In this document: piece after piece, positions 36,259 to 45,468 of the stretch
Numbering within the stretch: the stretch's first letter is position 1
Layout: every line of letters starts with the position of its first letter
Source: Lachnospiraceae bacterium
GTDB lineage: Bacteria > Bacillota > Clostridia > Lachnospirales > Lachnospiraceae
Assembly (NCBI GenBank): GCA_017408735.1
Contig: JAFQUB010000041.1
Coordinates: forward strand, 1 to 64,000
Reading direction: 5' to 3'
Length of the DNA: 64,000 nt
Made by a program: the position numbers and the translations under genes
Notes under the pieces: generated by a model
What the model was told of the DNA's origin: nothing
Database searches by the model: none
What the model saw: the letters and a program-made list of their open reading frames with translations, nothing else

Positions 36259-37350
36259 ATGGAAGAAAAAATTTATGATTACTGGTTCTATTCATTGGAA
36301 GGATTAAGATATGAGCAAAGAGAAACACTGCTTGCACGGTTACAAAGTACAAAAGAGATTTATGAAAGTCCTATGGAAAGAATTATAGAAGCAATCGCTC
36401 CTAATCCCTGGGTAACAGAACGCATATATAATAGTAGAAACACTTTCAAACTGAAACAGGAATACGAAAATATGCAGAAAATGGGAGTGCGCTTCATATG
36501 CTGTAAAGACATAGAATATCCGGAAAAATTAAGGAATATGAAGGAGATGCCGGGCGGTTTGTTTGTAAAGGGAGAACTTCCTTTGGGGAAAGAAAAGACG
36601 GTGGCGGTGATAGGGGCTAGGGAATGTAGTTGTTATGGAAAATTTGTAGCACAGGAAATAGGAAAAGCGCTTGCGGAACAAGGGGTGGAATTAATCAGTG
36701 GAATGGCAAGAGGAGTTGATGGATATGCCCAAATGGCGGCCATAGAAGCTGGAGGAAAGAGTTTTGGAGTTCTTGGATGCGGTGTAGATATATGTTATCC
36801 AAGAGAAAACTATAATTTATACAGAAAACTGCCGGAAAACGGAGGGATTCTTTCGGAATATAGAATCGGCGTGCCAGCAATAGGGAGAAATTTTCCGAGG
36901 AGAAACAGAATTATCAGTGGGCTGGCAGATGTGATTATTGTAGTGGAGGCGAAAAAACGCAGTGGAACATCGATTACAGTTTCTTATGCATTAGAACAAG
37001 GGAAAGATGTTATGGCAGTTCCGGGCAGAATTACAGACTGTCTTAGTGAAGGGTGTAACTACTTGATTTCGCAAGGGGCTTACCCCGTAAATAGCCTGGA
37101 AGAAATGATGGAAGATTTGGGTTTTCCACGTAAAAAAAATATAAAAAAACGCAAAAATGTAAAAAATCCTCTTGAAAGTGACGCAAATTTGGTGTATGCT
37201 GTACTGGATTTTGTACCTAAGACGATTACTGCTATTGGAAAAGAATTAGGTGAAAATGATATGGAAAAAATAAATCGTCTATTATTTGATTTGGAGATAG
37301 AGGATAAAATAGAACAGGTAACAACGGGATATTATGTGCGTAAGCAGTGA
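36259..37350 (+). CDS. dprA: DNA-processing protein A, Rossmann-like (DprA/Smf)
   Basis: 363 residues. A SAM-like N-terminal part precedes the Rossmann core with AVIGARECSCYGKFVAQEIGKALAEQGVELISGMARGVDGYAQMAAIEAGGKSFGVLGCGVDICYP (about 113-178), the single-stranded DNA-binding DprA fold. A short winged-helix tail (about 305-360) closes it. It loads RecA on incoming single strands. It sits six bases after comM and 21 before topA. The order comM-dprA-topA-codY is a conserved neighbourhood in this group of Firmicutes. Confidence 0.94.
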   Translation: MEEKIYDYWFYSLEGLRYEQRETLLARLQSTKEIYESPMERIIEAIAPNPWVTERIYNSRNTFKLKQEYENMQKMGVRFICCKDIEYPEKLRNMKEMPGGLFVKGELPLGKEKTVAVIGARECSCYGKFVAQEIGKALAEQGVELISGMARGVDGYAQMAAIEAGGKSFGVLGCGVDICYPRENYNLYRKLPENGGILSEYRIGVPAIGRNFPRRNRIISGLADVIIVVEAKKRSGTSITVSYALEQGKDVMAVPGRITDCLSEGCNYLISQGAYPVNSLEEMMEDLGFPRKKNIKKRKNVKNPLESDANLVYAVLDFVPKTITAIGKELGENDMEKINRLLFDLEIEDKIEQVTTGYYVRKQ

Positions 37351-37371
37351 TAGTTACCAGAGGAGGAGCAT

Positions 37372-39456
37372 ATGGCGAAGTATTTGGTAATCGTGGAATC
37401 ACCGGCAAAAGTAAAGACAATAAAAAAGTTTTTGGGCAGCAATTATGAAGTTGCAGCATCCAATGGGCATGTAAGAGACTTGCCTAAAAGCCAGCTGGGG
37501 ATTGATATTGAAAATGATTATGAACCAAAGTATATTACAATTAGAGGAAAAGGGGACATTCTGGCAGACCTTAGAAAAAAAGCAAAAAAAGCAGAAAAAG
37601 TATATCTTGCAACTGACCCTGACCGTGAGGGAGAAGCTATTTCCTGGCATCTGGCTCATGCATTAAAGACAGATGAAAAGAAACTGTATCGTATCAGTTT
37701 TAATGAAATTACTAAAAATGCAGTGAAAGAATCTATCAAACATGCAAGAGAAATAGACATGGGTCTTGTAGATGCACAGCAGGCAAGACGAATGCTGGAT
37801 AGAATGGTGGGATATAAAATCAGTCCGTTGCTTTGGGTGAAGGTAAAAAGAGGACTGAGTGCCGGAAGAGTACAGTCTGTGGCATTGCGAATTATTTGCG
37901 ATAGGGAAGAAGAAATCAATTCTTTTATTCCGGAAGAATACTGGACTTTGGAAGAAGATTTTCACATACCAGGTAGCAAAAAGAATATTAAGGCAAAGTT
38001 TTATGGAAAAGACAGAAAGATTAATATTTCATCCAAGGAACAGCTGGACGAAATTCTCGCAGAGTTAGAAGATGCAGTGTATACCGTGGAAGAAGTGAAA
38101 AAGGGACAGAGAATTAAAAACTCTCCAAGACCATTTACAACCAGTACATTACAGCAGGAAGCTGCAAAAGTGCTGAATTTTTCAACACAGAAAACCATGC
38201 GACTTGCACAGCAGTTATATGAAGGAATTGAAATTGCCGGAGCGGGTACAGTGGGTATTATTACCTATCTGCGTACGGATTCTACCAGAATTTCAGAAGA
38301 AGCAGAAGAAAGCGCAAGAGAATATATTGGTACCCAGTATGGGCAGGAATATATTTCCGAAACAATTAAGGCACTGAAAGGTAATAAGAAAATTCAGGAT
38401 GCCCACGAAGCAATTCGCCCTACAGATATTGCTAGAAGTCCGGTGATGATTAAAGAGTCTTTGTCAAGAGATCAGTTCCGCCTGTATCAGCTGATTTGGA
38501 AACGATTTGTGGCAAGTCAGATGTCAGAAGCGGTTTATGATACGGTCAGTGTGAAAATTGAAGCTAATGGCTATCGGTTTACTGCTTCCGGCTCCAAACT
38601 TTCTTTTGACGGTTTTATGTCTGTATATGCAACGGATGAACAGGAAAAAGAAAGTAGCAATATTCCAGTGGAATTACTGGAAAAAGGGAAAGTGCTGGAA
38701 TATAAAGACCAGGAGGCAAAACAGCATTTTACACAGCCGCCGGCCCATTATACAGAAGCAGCGCTTGTTAAAACCTTGGAAGAGTTGGGCGTTGGTCGTC
38801 CAAGTACGTATGCGCCTACCATTACTACGATCATTGCCAGAAGATATGTTGCAAAAGAAAATAAAAATCTATATGTAACGGAAATTGGCGAAGTGGTAAA
38901 TGCTATTATGAAAGAAGCGTTTCCGAGTATTGTAGACTTGAGCTTTACTGCCAACGTGGAAATGTTATTGGATAAAGTGGAAGAAGGTAGTGTAAACTTC
39001 AAAACAGTTATCCGTAACTTCTATCCGGATTTGGCAGAAGCAGTGGAAACAGCAGAACGGGAATTGGAAAAAGTTAAGATTGAAGATGAAGTGACAGATG
39101 TAATTTGTGAGGAATGTGGTAAGAATATGGTGGTTAAGTATGGACCTCATGGAAAATTCCTCGCATGTCCAGGTTTCCCGGATTGCCGTAATACAAAACC
39201 TTATTTGGAAAAAATAGGTGTATCTTGTCCATTCTGTCAAAAGGAAGTAGTTATCCGAAAAACGAAAAAGGGTAGAAAATATTATGGATGCGAGGATAAT
39301 CCAAACTGTGAATTTATGTCATGGCAAAAACCAAGTGCTCATAAATGTGATAAATGTGGAAAGTATATGGTGGAAAAAGGAAGTCGTCTTGTATGTTCTG
39401 ATGAACAGTGTGGATATGTAATTATGAAGAAAGAATTAGAAAATTCTGAAAATTAA
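37372..39456 (+). CDS. topA: DNA topoisomerase I
   Basis: 694 residues, the usual type IA size. The Toprim domain opens with IVESPAKVKTIKKFLG near 6 and TDPDREGEAISWHLAHA near 82-98; the active-site tyrosine lies in GIITYLRTDSTRIS near 303. Three C-terminal four-Cys zinc ribbons follow (about 580-610, 622-650 and 660-685). It relaxes negative supercoils. The ATG at 37372 has AGGAGGAG upstream. It lies between dprA and codY, the standard order in Bacillus and many clostridia. Confidence 0.97.
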   Translation: MAKYLVIVESPAKVKTIKKFLGSNYEVAASNGHVRDLPKSQLGIDIENDYEPKYITIRGKGDILADLRKKAKKAEKVYLATDPDREGEAISWHLAHALKTDEKKLYRISFNEITKNAVKESIKHAREIDMGLVDAQQARRMLDRMVGYKISPLLWVKVKRGLSAGRVQSVALRIICDREEEINSFIPEEYWTLEEDFHIPGSKKNIKAKFYGKDRKINISSKEQLDEILAELEDAVYTVEEVKKGQRIKNSPRPFTTSTLQQEAAKVLNFSTQKTMRLAQQLYEGIEIAGAGTVGIITYLRTDSTRISEEAEESAREYIGTQYGQEYISETIKALKGNKKIQDAHEAIRPTDIARSPVMIKESLSRDQFRLYQLIWKRFVASQMSEAVYDTVSVKIEANGYRFTASGSKLSFDGFMSVYATDEQEKESSNIPVELLEKGKVLEYKDQEAKQHFTQPPAHYTEAALVKTLEELGVGRPSTYAPTITTIIARRYVAKENKNLYVTEIGEVVNAIMKEAFPSIVDLSFTANVEMLLDKVEEGSVNFKTVIRNFYPDLAEAVETAERELEKVKIEDEVTDVICEECGKNMVVKYGPHGKFLACPGFPDCRNTKPYLEKIGVSCPFCQKEVVIRKTKKGRKYYGCEDNPNCEFMSWQKPSAHKCDKCGKYMVEKGSRLVCSDEQCGYVIMKKELENSEN

Positions 39457-39483
39457 TAAAATTGATAGAAATTAAGAATGAAA

Positions 39484-39513
39484 TTGATTGATTTTTCGAG
39501 AAAATCGTGATAA
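39484..39513 (+). promoter_or_regulatory. Probable codY promoter enclosing a palindrome
   Basis: TTGATT (39484-39489) and TGATAA (39508-39513) with an 18-base spacer. The spacer holds GATTTT-TCGAG-AAAATC (39490-39506), an inverted repeat between the two boxes. It loosely resembles the CodY box but has about five mismatches. Confidence 0.45.
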
Positions 39514-39536
39514 AATACGAATAGAGTATGTGATTG

Positions 39537-39550
39537 TGCCAAAATTGGCA
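39537..39550. promoter_or_regulatory. TGCCAA/TTGGCA inverted repeat in the codY leader
   Basis: TGCCAA-AA-TTGGCA, 14 bases, between the probable promoter and codY. It could be an operator or a small RNA stem; no known factor is assigned. Confidence 0.35.
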
Positions 39551-39601
39551 TGCTTAACAAGGTGGATTAATTTTGACGATGGAAGTCAGGAGGCATAAGG
39601 G

Positions 39602-40381
39602 ATGAGTGTACAATTATTAGATAAAACAAGGAAAATCAATAAATTGTTGCATAACAACAGTTCTCACAAGGTCGTATTCAACGATATTTGCAGTGTGTTG
39701 ACTAGTATATTAGATTCCAACATTTTGGTGATTAGTAAAAAAGGAAAAGTGCTCGGAATTGGCGAATGCGCAGGCGTAGATGAAATAAAAGAGTTGATAA
39801 AAGACGAAGTTGGCGGTTTTATTGATGCTATGCTGAACGAACGACTGTTGGGAGTGCTTTCTACAAAAGAGAATGTGAATTTGCAGACACTTGGATTTGA
39901 AGCGGATGATGTGAGAAAATATCAGGCAATCATTACACCAATCGATATTGCCGGCGAAAGATTGGGAACATTGTTTATTTACAAATGTGATAAACAGTAT
40001 GAGATTGATGATATTATTTTAAGCGAGTATGCTACTACAGTAGTGGGGCTTGAAATGATGCGTTCGGTTAATGAGGAAAATGCTGAAGAAACAAGAAAAG
40101 TACAGATTGTACGTTCTGCCATCGGAACCTTATCATTTTCGGAATTTGAAGCCATTACACATATTTTTGAAGAACTCAATGGTAATGAGGGCATTCTTGT
40201 GGCTAGCAAAATCGCTGACAGAGTAGGAATTACCCGTTCTGTTATTGTAAATGCGCTTCGAAAATTTGAAAGTGCCGGTGTTATTGAATCCAGATCTTCC
40301 GGCATGAAAGGAACCTACATTAAAGTAGTGAATGACGTGGTCTTTGACGAAATTGCTAGAATTAAAAGTGAAAAGAAATAG
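39602..40381 (+). CDS. codY: GTP-sensing global transcriptional regulator CodY
   Basis: 259 residues, the same length as B. subtilis CodY. An N-terminal GAF domain (about 1-155) that binds branched-chain amino acids is followed by the winged helix, with ILVASKIADRVGITRSVIVNALRKFESAGVIESRSSGMKGTYIKV near 200-245. With GTP it represses genes for amino-acid supply and, in Bacillus, flagellar genes. The ATG at 39602 has AGGAGG upstream. A terminator and about 390 bases separate it from the flagellar operon. A palindrome in its promoter suggests autoregulation. Confidence 0.97.
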   Translation: MSVQLLDKTRKINKLLHNNSSHKVVFNDICSVLTSILDSNILVISKKGKVLGIGECAGVDEIKELIKDEVGGFIDAMLNERLLGVLSTKENVNLQTLGFEADDVRKYQAIITPIDIAGERLGTLFIYKCDKQYEIDDIILSEYATTVVGLEMMRSVNEENAEETRKVQIVRSAIGTLSFSEFEAITHIFEELNGNEGILVASKIADRVGITRSVIVNALRKFESAGVIESRSSGMKGTYIKVVNDVVFDEIARIKSEKK

Positions 40382-40394
40382 AAAATGAATGGAT

Positions 40395-40423
40395 AAAAAG
40401 AGCAACTTGGTTGCTCTTTTTTG
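40395..40423 (+). terminator. Terminator after codY
   Basis: Perfect 12-bp arms AAAAAGAGCAAC (40395-40406) and GTTGCTCTTTTT (40410-40421) with a three-base loop and following Ts. It isolates codY from the flagellar operon. Confidence 0.92.
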
Positions 40424-40687
40424 ACTTTAATAATCGAGAATGGCATTGAAGTGTTTGTACATTAGTGTTTTTGCGGAGATAATTTGCTGTGGAAAAAATA
40501 AAACTTTTACAAAAAGAATAATAAAATTGTCGAAAACAATGCAAAAGTGTTAAGAAAATATTACAAGGAATGTCGAAAATAAACAAAAAGAAAAATGGGT
40601 TTTGGGAACAAAGTACCGAATTGGAGTAAAAATGGAGGAAAATGCAAAAAAAAACACGTATTTTAGGTAAAAATGCAAAAAAATGTC
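40424..40687. other. AT-rich gap upstream of the flagellar promoter
   Basis: Within the 393-base gap between codY and flgB this stretch is about three-quarters A+T, with A-tracts in near phase. GGAGGAAAATGCAAAA (about 40631) and GGTAAAAATGCAAAA (about 40665) form an imperfect repeat. I see no gene and no c-di-GMP riboswitch. Curved DNA or a regulator-binding region upstream of the flgB promoter is plausible. Confidence 0.4.
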
Positions 40688-40716
40688 TTGTACCATCTTG
40701 GAAAATCCGATATAAT
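40688..40716 (+). promoter_or_regulatory. Sigma-A-type promoter of the flagellar operon
   Basis: TTGTAC (40688-40693), a 17-base spacer and a perfect TATAAT (40711-40716), about 58 bases before flgB. It has no sigma-28 (TAAA-N15-GCCGATAA) pattern, fitting an early, housekeeping-sigma operon. Confidence 0.8.
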
Positions 40717-40774
40717 GTTAAATAGTTGAATGAGGAGTAATGAGAAATAAAATGATGAGGAAGGATGCGGTATA

Positions 40775-41176
40775 ATGATTAGTTCAAGTGCGTTTAATTA
40801 TATTAATATATTAGACAAAGCAGCAGACGCAAGTTCTTTAAGACAACAAGCGATTGCAAACAATCTTGCAAATTCAGATACGCCAAATTACAAAAGACAG
40901 GATGTAGATTTTGAGAGTGCCTTGATTCGTGAGATGGGGGCGTACCAATCGAAATATAAAACCGGTTCAGCAAAAGTAAAAAGAATCAACCAGAACCTGC
41001 GTCAGTTGGATGTTGGAACGTATACGGATGCTGTTGGATATTCCTACCGAATTGATGGTAATAATGTGGATCCGGATAATGAAAATGTAGAATTAGCGGC
41101 TAATACAGAAAAATATAACGGTCTGATTGACAGTATGACAGCGGAATTTGAAAGATTAAAATCAGTTATGAAATAA
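40775..41176 (+). CDS. flgB: Flagellar basal-body rod protein FlgB
   Basis: 133 residues. The N-terminal rod signature ADASSLRQQAIANNLANSDTPNYKRQDVDF (about 16-45) and a C-terminal coiled segment are typical of flagellar axial proteins. FlgB forms the proximal rod. It is the first gene of the operon, with AGGAAGG before its ATG at 40775, and flgC follows 20 bases later. No unusual feature is seen. Confidence 0.95.
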   Translation: MISSSAFNYINILDKAADASSLRQQAIANNLANSDTPNYKRQDVDFESALIREMGAYQSKYKTGSAKVKRINQNLRQLDVGTYTDAVGYSYRIDGNNVDPDNENVELAANTEKYNGLIDSMTAEFERLKSVMK

Positions 41177-41196
41177 TTTAGGGGAGGAAAGTGAAT

Positions 41197-41637
41197 ATGT
41201 CTATTTTTAATTCTTTTGATATCAGTGCGTCTGGTATGACATCACAGAGATTTAGATCTGATATTATCATGCAGAATATTGCGAATGCCACAACAACAAG
41301 AACTGAAGATGGAACGCCATACAGAAGACGTGTTGTAACTTTTGCGGAAAAGGAAACCACGCCTTTTAGCAATGTGCTTGCGAGAACTAGCGCAGATGCA
41401 GTGGGATCTGGCGTAAAAGTAACAAGAGTTTCCGAAGATTACGAAACGGAAATGGTTCGTTCTTATGATCCTTCGCATCCGGATGCGGATGAAGATGGTT
41501 ATGTTACTTATCCCAATGTAAATATTATAACAGAAATGACAAACCTGATTGATGCAACGCGTTCTTATGAAGCGAACACAACAGCGTTTGAGGCGAGTAA
41601 ATCGATGATTACTAAGGGATTGAGTATGGGTAAATAA
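41197..41637 (+). CDS. flgC: Flagellar basal-body rod protein FlgC
   Basis: 146 residues. The rod signature FDISASGMTSQRFRSDIIMQNIANATTTR is at about 5-35, and the C-terminal helix (NVNIITEMTNLIDATRSYEANTTAFEASKSM) closes it. It joins FlgB in the proximal rod. The ATG at 41197 is preferred over GTG 41191 because the GGGGAGG then has nine-base spacing. fliE follows 20 bases later. Confidence 0.95.
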   Translation: MSIFNSFDISASGMTSQRFRSDIIMQNIANATTTRTEDGTPYRRRVVTFAEKETTPFSNVLARTSADAVGSGVKVTRVSEDYETEMVRSYDPSHPDADEDGYVTYPNVNIITEMTNLIDATRSYEANTTAFEASKSMITKGLSMGK

Positions 41638-41657
41638 TTAAGAGGAGGTAATGAGAG

Positions 41658-41972
41658 GTGGATATTTCATCATTATATAGCGTTGGCTCTGCTTATATGC
41701 AGGAAGCGTTAAAGTCAACAACGAATGTGCAGGAGACAACAGAAAGCGGTTTTTCACAGATTTATCAGGCGGCGGTGAATATGCTGAATGAAACAAGTGA
41801 ACTGGAGAATAATGCAAATACAGAAGAAATGAAGTGGGCGATGGGACTTACAGAAAATGCACATGATCTTACTATAGCGCAGAACAAAGCCAGTTCGGCA
41901 TTGACTTATACAATTGCAGTACGCGATAAAGTGTTGGAGGCGTATAAAGAAATAATTAATATGCAGATGTAA
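41658..41972 (+). CDS. fliE: Flagellar hook-basal body complex protein FliE
   Basis: 104 residues, typical for FliE, which links the MS ring to the rod and starts type III export. The conserved C-terminal segment TENAHDLTIAQNKASSALTYTIAVRDKVLEAYKEIINMQM is complete. The start is GTG at 41658, nine bases after AGGAGG; no ATG fits. It lies between flgC and fliF in the standard order. Confidence 0.93.
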   Translation: MDISSLYSVGSAYMQEALKSTTNVQETTESGFSQIYQAAVNMLNETSELENNANTEEMKWAMGLTENAHDLTIAQNKASSALTYTIAVRDKVLEAYKEIINMQM

Positions 41973-42016
41973 AAGGAAACGTGCAGATAGAGTAATTGTA
42001 GACTAGGAGACAACCA

Positions 42017-43609
42017 ATGGGTGAGAAAGTAAGAGAGATTCAGAAACTTATACTGGATTTTTGGAATAAATATGATACAAAACAAAAGACGATTATAATT
42101 AGCGTTGTGGCGGTAGTGATTGTAACAATGGCAATTCTTTGGGCTGTGTTCAGCCGCACAACATATGTGGATTTGGGTACATTTGAAAGTACAAGCGAAA
42201 CATCGCAGGTAAAAGAGCTACTGGAAGCAGAAGGGATAGAATATCAGATTAAATCGGATAATCTGACAGTGCAGGTGGAAAAGAGCAGAGCTACTGATGC
42301 GGCACTGATACTTGGATCTAATAATATTCCTGCTGCTGGATATAGTATTGATGATGCTTTAGGTGGTGGGTTTAGTACCACAGAAAGTGATAAACAGAAA
42401 AAATATAAGCTTTACAATGAAGGTGAAATTGCCGAAGTGTTGGAAAGCATGGATGTTGTAAAAAGCGCCAAAGTAAAAATGTATGTGCCGGAAGATGATG
42501 GAACAATTCTTTCGAAGAAACAGGACACATCAGTCAGTGTAATGCTGGAAACTAATGGTGAGGTGGATGCTGAAACAGCGGGAATTATGGCGAGGTTTTT
42601 GCAGACTGCTGTAGGGAATGATTCTACAGAAGAAATTACCATTATGGATGCGAATGGCGATATGATATTTTCTGGGGCAGATGCTGCTACGGTTACAGGC
42701 AATGCAAGTACTCAGTTGTCTGTGAAAGCACAGGCGGAGAATCTGATGAAAGCAGATGTACAGCAGGCAGTGCTTAGTACAAAGATGTATGACAATGTTC
42801 AGGTGTCGCCGAACATTATCATGGATTTTAATGAAAGTAGTGAGACACAACAAGAATTCTGGGCTCCGGATGGAAGAACAGAAGGAATGATTACACATCA
42901 GGATAATTATGAATCAGAAACAACTAACGGAACGGCAGGAATTCCGGGAACAGATTCTAACGATGACGAAACCTATGTGATTCAGGATAACGAAGGAAGT
43001 TCTTCTACAGTGACGGATACTTCCACAGACTATTCACCGAATCAGAAAGTTACAAATACAACACAGACACCGGGAGCGATTAAGTATGATGAATCGACCA
43101 TCTCTCTGGTTCTTACAAAACATATTATTTATAAAGAAGAAGATTTGGAAAGTCAGGGACTGCTGGATGGAATTAGTTTTGAACAATATCAGCAGGAAAA
43201 TAATCAGCCGATAGCAACAGAAGTGGATAATTCCTTCTATACATTGGTGTCCAAGGCTACGGGAATTGCAGAAAGCAATATTTCAATTGTGGCATATGAT
43301 GTTCCGATGTTTGTTGAAAAGGATGCTTCCGCGAAGAGCGTGATGGATTATCTGAATATTATTATTGTAGTCCTCATTCTTGGATTGTTAGGCTTTGTGG
43401 TGTACAGAAGTACAAGACCAGTGGAAATTACAGAATTGGAACCGGAATTGTCTGTAGACCAGCTGTTACAGGATACTAGAGAAAATCTGGAAGAAATTGA
43501 CTTTGATGATAGATCAGAAGCGAGAAAGATGATCGAAAAATTTGTGGACGAAAAGCCAGATGCAGTTGCACAGCTGTTGAGAAACTGGCTAAACGAAGAT
43601 TGGGAGTGA
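42017..43609 (+). CDS. fliF: Flagellar MS-ring protein FliF
   Basis: 530 residues. Two transmembrane segments (about 25-45 and 443-465) flank the large periplasmic-side ring-building region; a Ser/Thr/Asn-rich low-complexity linker (about 295-350) interrupts it. The C-terminal tail (EARKMIEKFVDEKPDAVAQLLRNWLNED) is the FliG-binding peptide. It forms the base ring in the membrane. The ATG at 42017 has GGAGAC upstream. fliG starts six bases after its stop, matching their direct contact in the motor. Confidence 0.95.
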   Translation: MGEKVREIQKLILDFWNKYDTKQKTIIISVVAVVIVTMAILWAVFSRTTYVDLGTFESTSETSQVKELLEAEGIEYQIKSDNLTVQVEKSRATDAALILGSNNIPAAGYSIDDALGGGFSTTESDKQKKYKLYNEGEIAEVLESMDVVKSAKVKMYVPEDDGTILSKKQDTSVSVMLETNGEVDAETAGIMARFLQTAVGNDSTEEITIMDANGDMIFSGADAATVTGNASTQLSVKAQAENLMKADVQQAVLSTKMYDNVQVSPNIIMDFNESSETQQEFWAPDGRTEGMITHQDNYESETTNGTAGIPGTDSNDDETYVIQDNEGSSSTVTDTSTDYSPNQKVTNTTQTPGAIKYDESTISLVLTKHIIYKEEDLESQGLLDGISFEQYQQENNQPIATEVDNSFYTLVSKATGIAESNISIVAYDVPMFVEKDASAKSVMDYLNIIIVVLILGLLGFVVYRSTRPVEITELEPELSVDQLLQDTRENLEEIDFDDRSEARKMIEKFVDEKPDAVAQLLRNWLNEDWE

Positions 43610-43615
43610 TAAAGT

Positions 43616-44626
43616 ATGGCAAAGGATACAGGAATCAATGGTCTTCAGAAAGCGGCAATACTTTTAATTGCTCTTGGACCGGAAAAATCAGCATCGGTAT
43701 TTAAACATCTAAAAGAAGATGAAATAGAATCACTGACACTGGAGATTGCGAATACCAGAAGTGTTTCGCCGAAGGTGAAAGAAGACGTTATAAATGAGTT
43801 TTATGAAGTGTGTCTTGCACAGCAATATATTGCAGAAGGCGGTATTACATACGCAAAAGACTTGCTGGAAAAAGCGCTTGGTTCAGAAAAAGCTGTGGAT
43901 GTTATTAATAAGCTTACAGCTTCCTTACAGGTACGTCCTTTCGAATTTGTGAGAAAGACAGATGCCAGTCAGCTGTTAAACTTTATTCAGGATGAACATC
44001 CACAGACCATTGCACTTATTCTTGCGTATCTTCCTTCGGGACAGGCGGCTTCTATTGTGGCCTCCCTGCCACCGGAAAAACAGGCGGATGTTGCAAAGCG
44101 TATCGCGGTAATGGATAGAACATCTCCGGATGTTATTAAGGAAGTGGAAAGAGTATTGGAAAGAAAGTTATCTTCTTTGGTAAATCAAGACTACACAATT
44201 ATCGGTGGTGTAGATGCCATTGTTGACATTTTGAACACTGTTGATAGAGGAACTGAAAAACATATTATGGAAACGCTTGAAATTGACGAACCGGAACTTG
44301 CGGATGAAATCAGACGTAAGATGTTCGTATTCGAAGATATTATGTCCTTGGATGACAGAGCGATTCAGCGTGTACTTAGAGATGTGGATAATAACGACCT
44401 GGCTACTGCTCTTAAAGGTGCCAATGAAGAAGTGCAGGGTGTTATCTTTAGAAATATGTCCAAACGTCTTGCGGCAATGATACAGGAAGACATGGAATTC
44501 ATGGGACCTGTACGTTTGAAAGATGTAGAAGAAGCACAGCAGAAAATTGTTAATATTATAAGAAAACTGGAAGATTCTGCTGAAATCGTTATTTCCAGAG
44601 GTGGAGGTGACGAAATCATTGTCTAA
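43616..44626 (+). CDS. fliG: Flagellar motor switch protein FliG
   Basis: 336 residues. Three FliG domains are visible, with the middle-domain EHPQTIALILAYLPSGQAASIVASLPPEKQADVAKRI near 124-160 and the C-terminal charged torque helix MFVFEDIMSLDDRAIQRVLRDVDNNDLATALKGA near 240-273. It couples stator force to rotor turning and takes part in direction switching. Its last eight bases overlap the TTG start of fliH. No anomaly is seen. Confidence 0.96.
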   Translation: MAKDTGINGLQKAAILLIALGPEKSASVFKHLKEDEIESLTLEIANTRSVSPKVKEDVINEFYEVCLAQQYIAEGGITYAKDLLEKALGSEKAVDVINKLTASLQVRPFEFVRKTDASQLLNFIQDEHPQTIALILAYLPSGQAASIVASLPPEKQADVAKRIAVMDRTSPDVIKEVERVLERKLSSLVNQDYTIIGGVDAIVDILNTVDRGTEKHIMETLEIDEPELADEIRRKMFVFEDIMSLDDRAIQRVLRDVDNNDLATALKGANEEVQGVIFRNMSKRLAAMIQEDMEFMGPVRLKDVEEAQQKIVNIIRKLEDSAEIVISRGGGDEIIV

Positions 44627-45437
44627 TTTATTGAAAGGTGGATATATTGTCCACAAACAAGATTCAAGAGTAATAGATTATAATGATTTGGTCGCATCAA
44701 AGTTAGAAAAGCTTTCAGAAGAAACGACATTCGTTCCGGTGAGAGAATTTGAACCGGTAGCCCCGGGAGAAGGGGAGAATGGTTTTGTTGAAGGGTTGAA
44801 TGCGGATGAACTGGAAATTATTATGGAAGAAGAACCAGAAGAAGAACCACAACTTTCGGCAGATGAGTTATATGAAGAAGCCCAAAAAGAAGTAGAAAGA
44901 CTTTTGGAAGAAGCCAAAACAGAAGCGGAAATGATTCGTAATGAAGCTTACGAGATGGCAAGAAAAAAAGGCTATGAGGCTGGATATAGCGAAGGTATGA
45001 ATGAAGTTGAAACTATGAAACAGGAAGTGCAGCAGAAAGAAGAAGCACTTATGCAAGATTACAATGCGAAACTGGAAGAATTAGAACCATTGGTGGTAGA
45101 GAAAGTTGCAGATTTAATGGAATATGTATTTCGTGTACAGTTTTCAACGTCCAGAGCAATGATAATGCATATTCTTTCGGGGGCTCTCGGGAAAATCAAT
45201 AACAGTAAGGAATTTATTGTGCATGTATCTCATGAGGATGTGGCTGTAGTAAAGGCTAACCATGACAGATTATTAGCAATGGTTCCGAATGCAGTTTCTG
45301 TGGAAGTGGCAGAAGATCCTACACTGGTAAAAAATCAGTGTATGGTAGAAACAGACGGTGGTGTATATGACTGCAGTCTGGATGTACAGATGGAAAAACT
45401 GATTAAGTCTATTAAGACCTTGTCCTATACACCATAG
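44619..45437 (+). CDS. fliH: Flagellar assembly protein FliH
   Basis: 272 residues with a long acidic, coiled region (about 55-160: DELYEEAQKEVERLLEEAKTEAEMIRNEAYEMARKKGYEAGYSEGMNEVETMKQEVQQKE) and a C-terminal FliH/V-ATPase-E-like domain. It tethers the FliI ATPase to the export gate. TTG at 44619 is chosen because GGAGGTGA at 44603-44610 is eight bases upstream, inside the end of fliG; alternative GTG codons at 44601 and 44607 fall in or on that site. The overlap implies coupling to fliG. Confidence 0.88.
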   Translation: MSNLLKGGYIVHKQDSRVIDYNDLVASKLEKLSEETTFVPVREFEPVAPGEGENGFVEGLNADELEIIMEEEPEEEPQLSADELYEEAQKEVERLLEEAKTEAEMIRNEAYEMARKKGYEAGYSEGMNEVETMKQEVQQKEEALMQDYNAKLEELEPLVVEKVADLMEYVFRVQFSTSRAMIMHILSGALGKINNSKEFIVHVSHEDVAVVKANHDRLLAMVPNAVSVEVAEDPTLVKNQCMVETDGGVYDCSLDVQMEKLIKSIKTLSYTP

Positions 45438-45468
45438 GCGAAAATGAGGAAAGTGAGAAACAGTTGTT

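Noticed and set aside
39490..39506. A canonical CodY box
   Set aside because: The best alignment to AATTTTCWGAAAATT has about five mismatches and the half-site spacing differs, so I list it only as an unassigned palindrome.
40382..40774. c-di-GMP riboswitch before the flagellar operon
   Set aside because: The conserved GEMM blocks are not found; the region is A-tract rich and unstructured.
42530..42898. Cys/His-rich minus-strand frame within fliF
   Set aside because: Antisense shadow of a conserved gene; no start signal and no known zinc-finger spacing.
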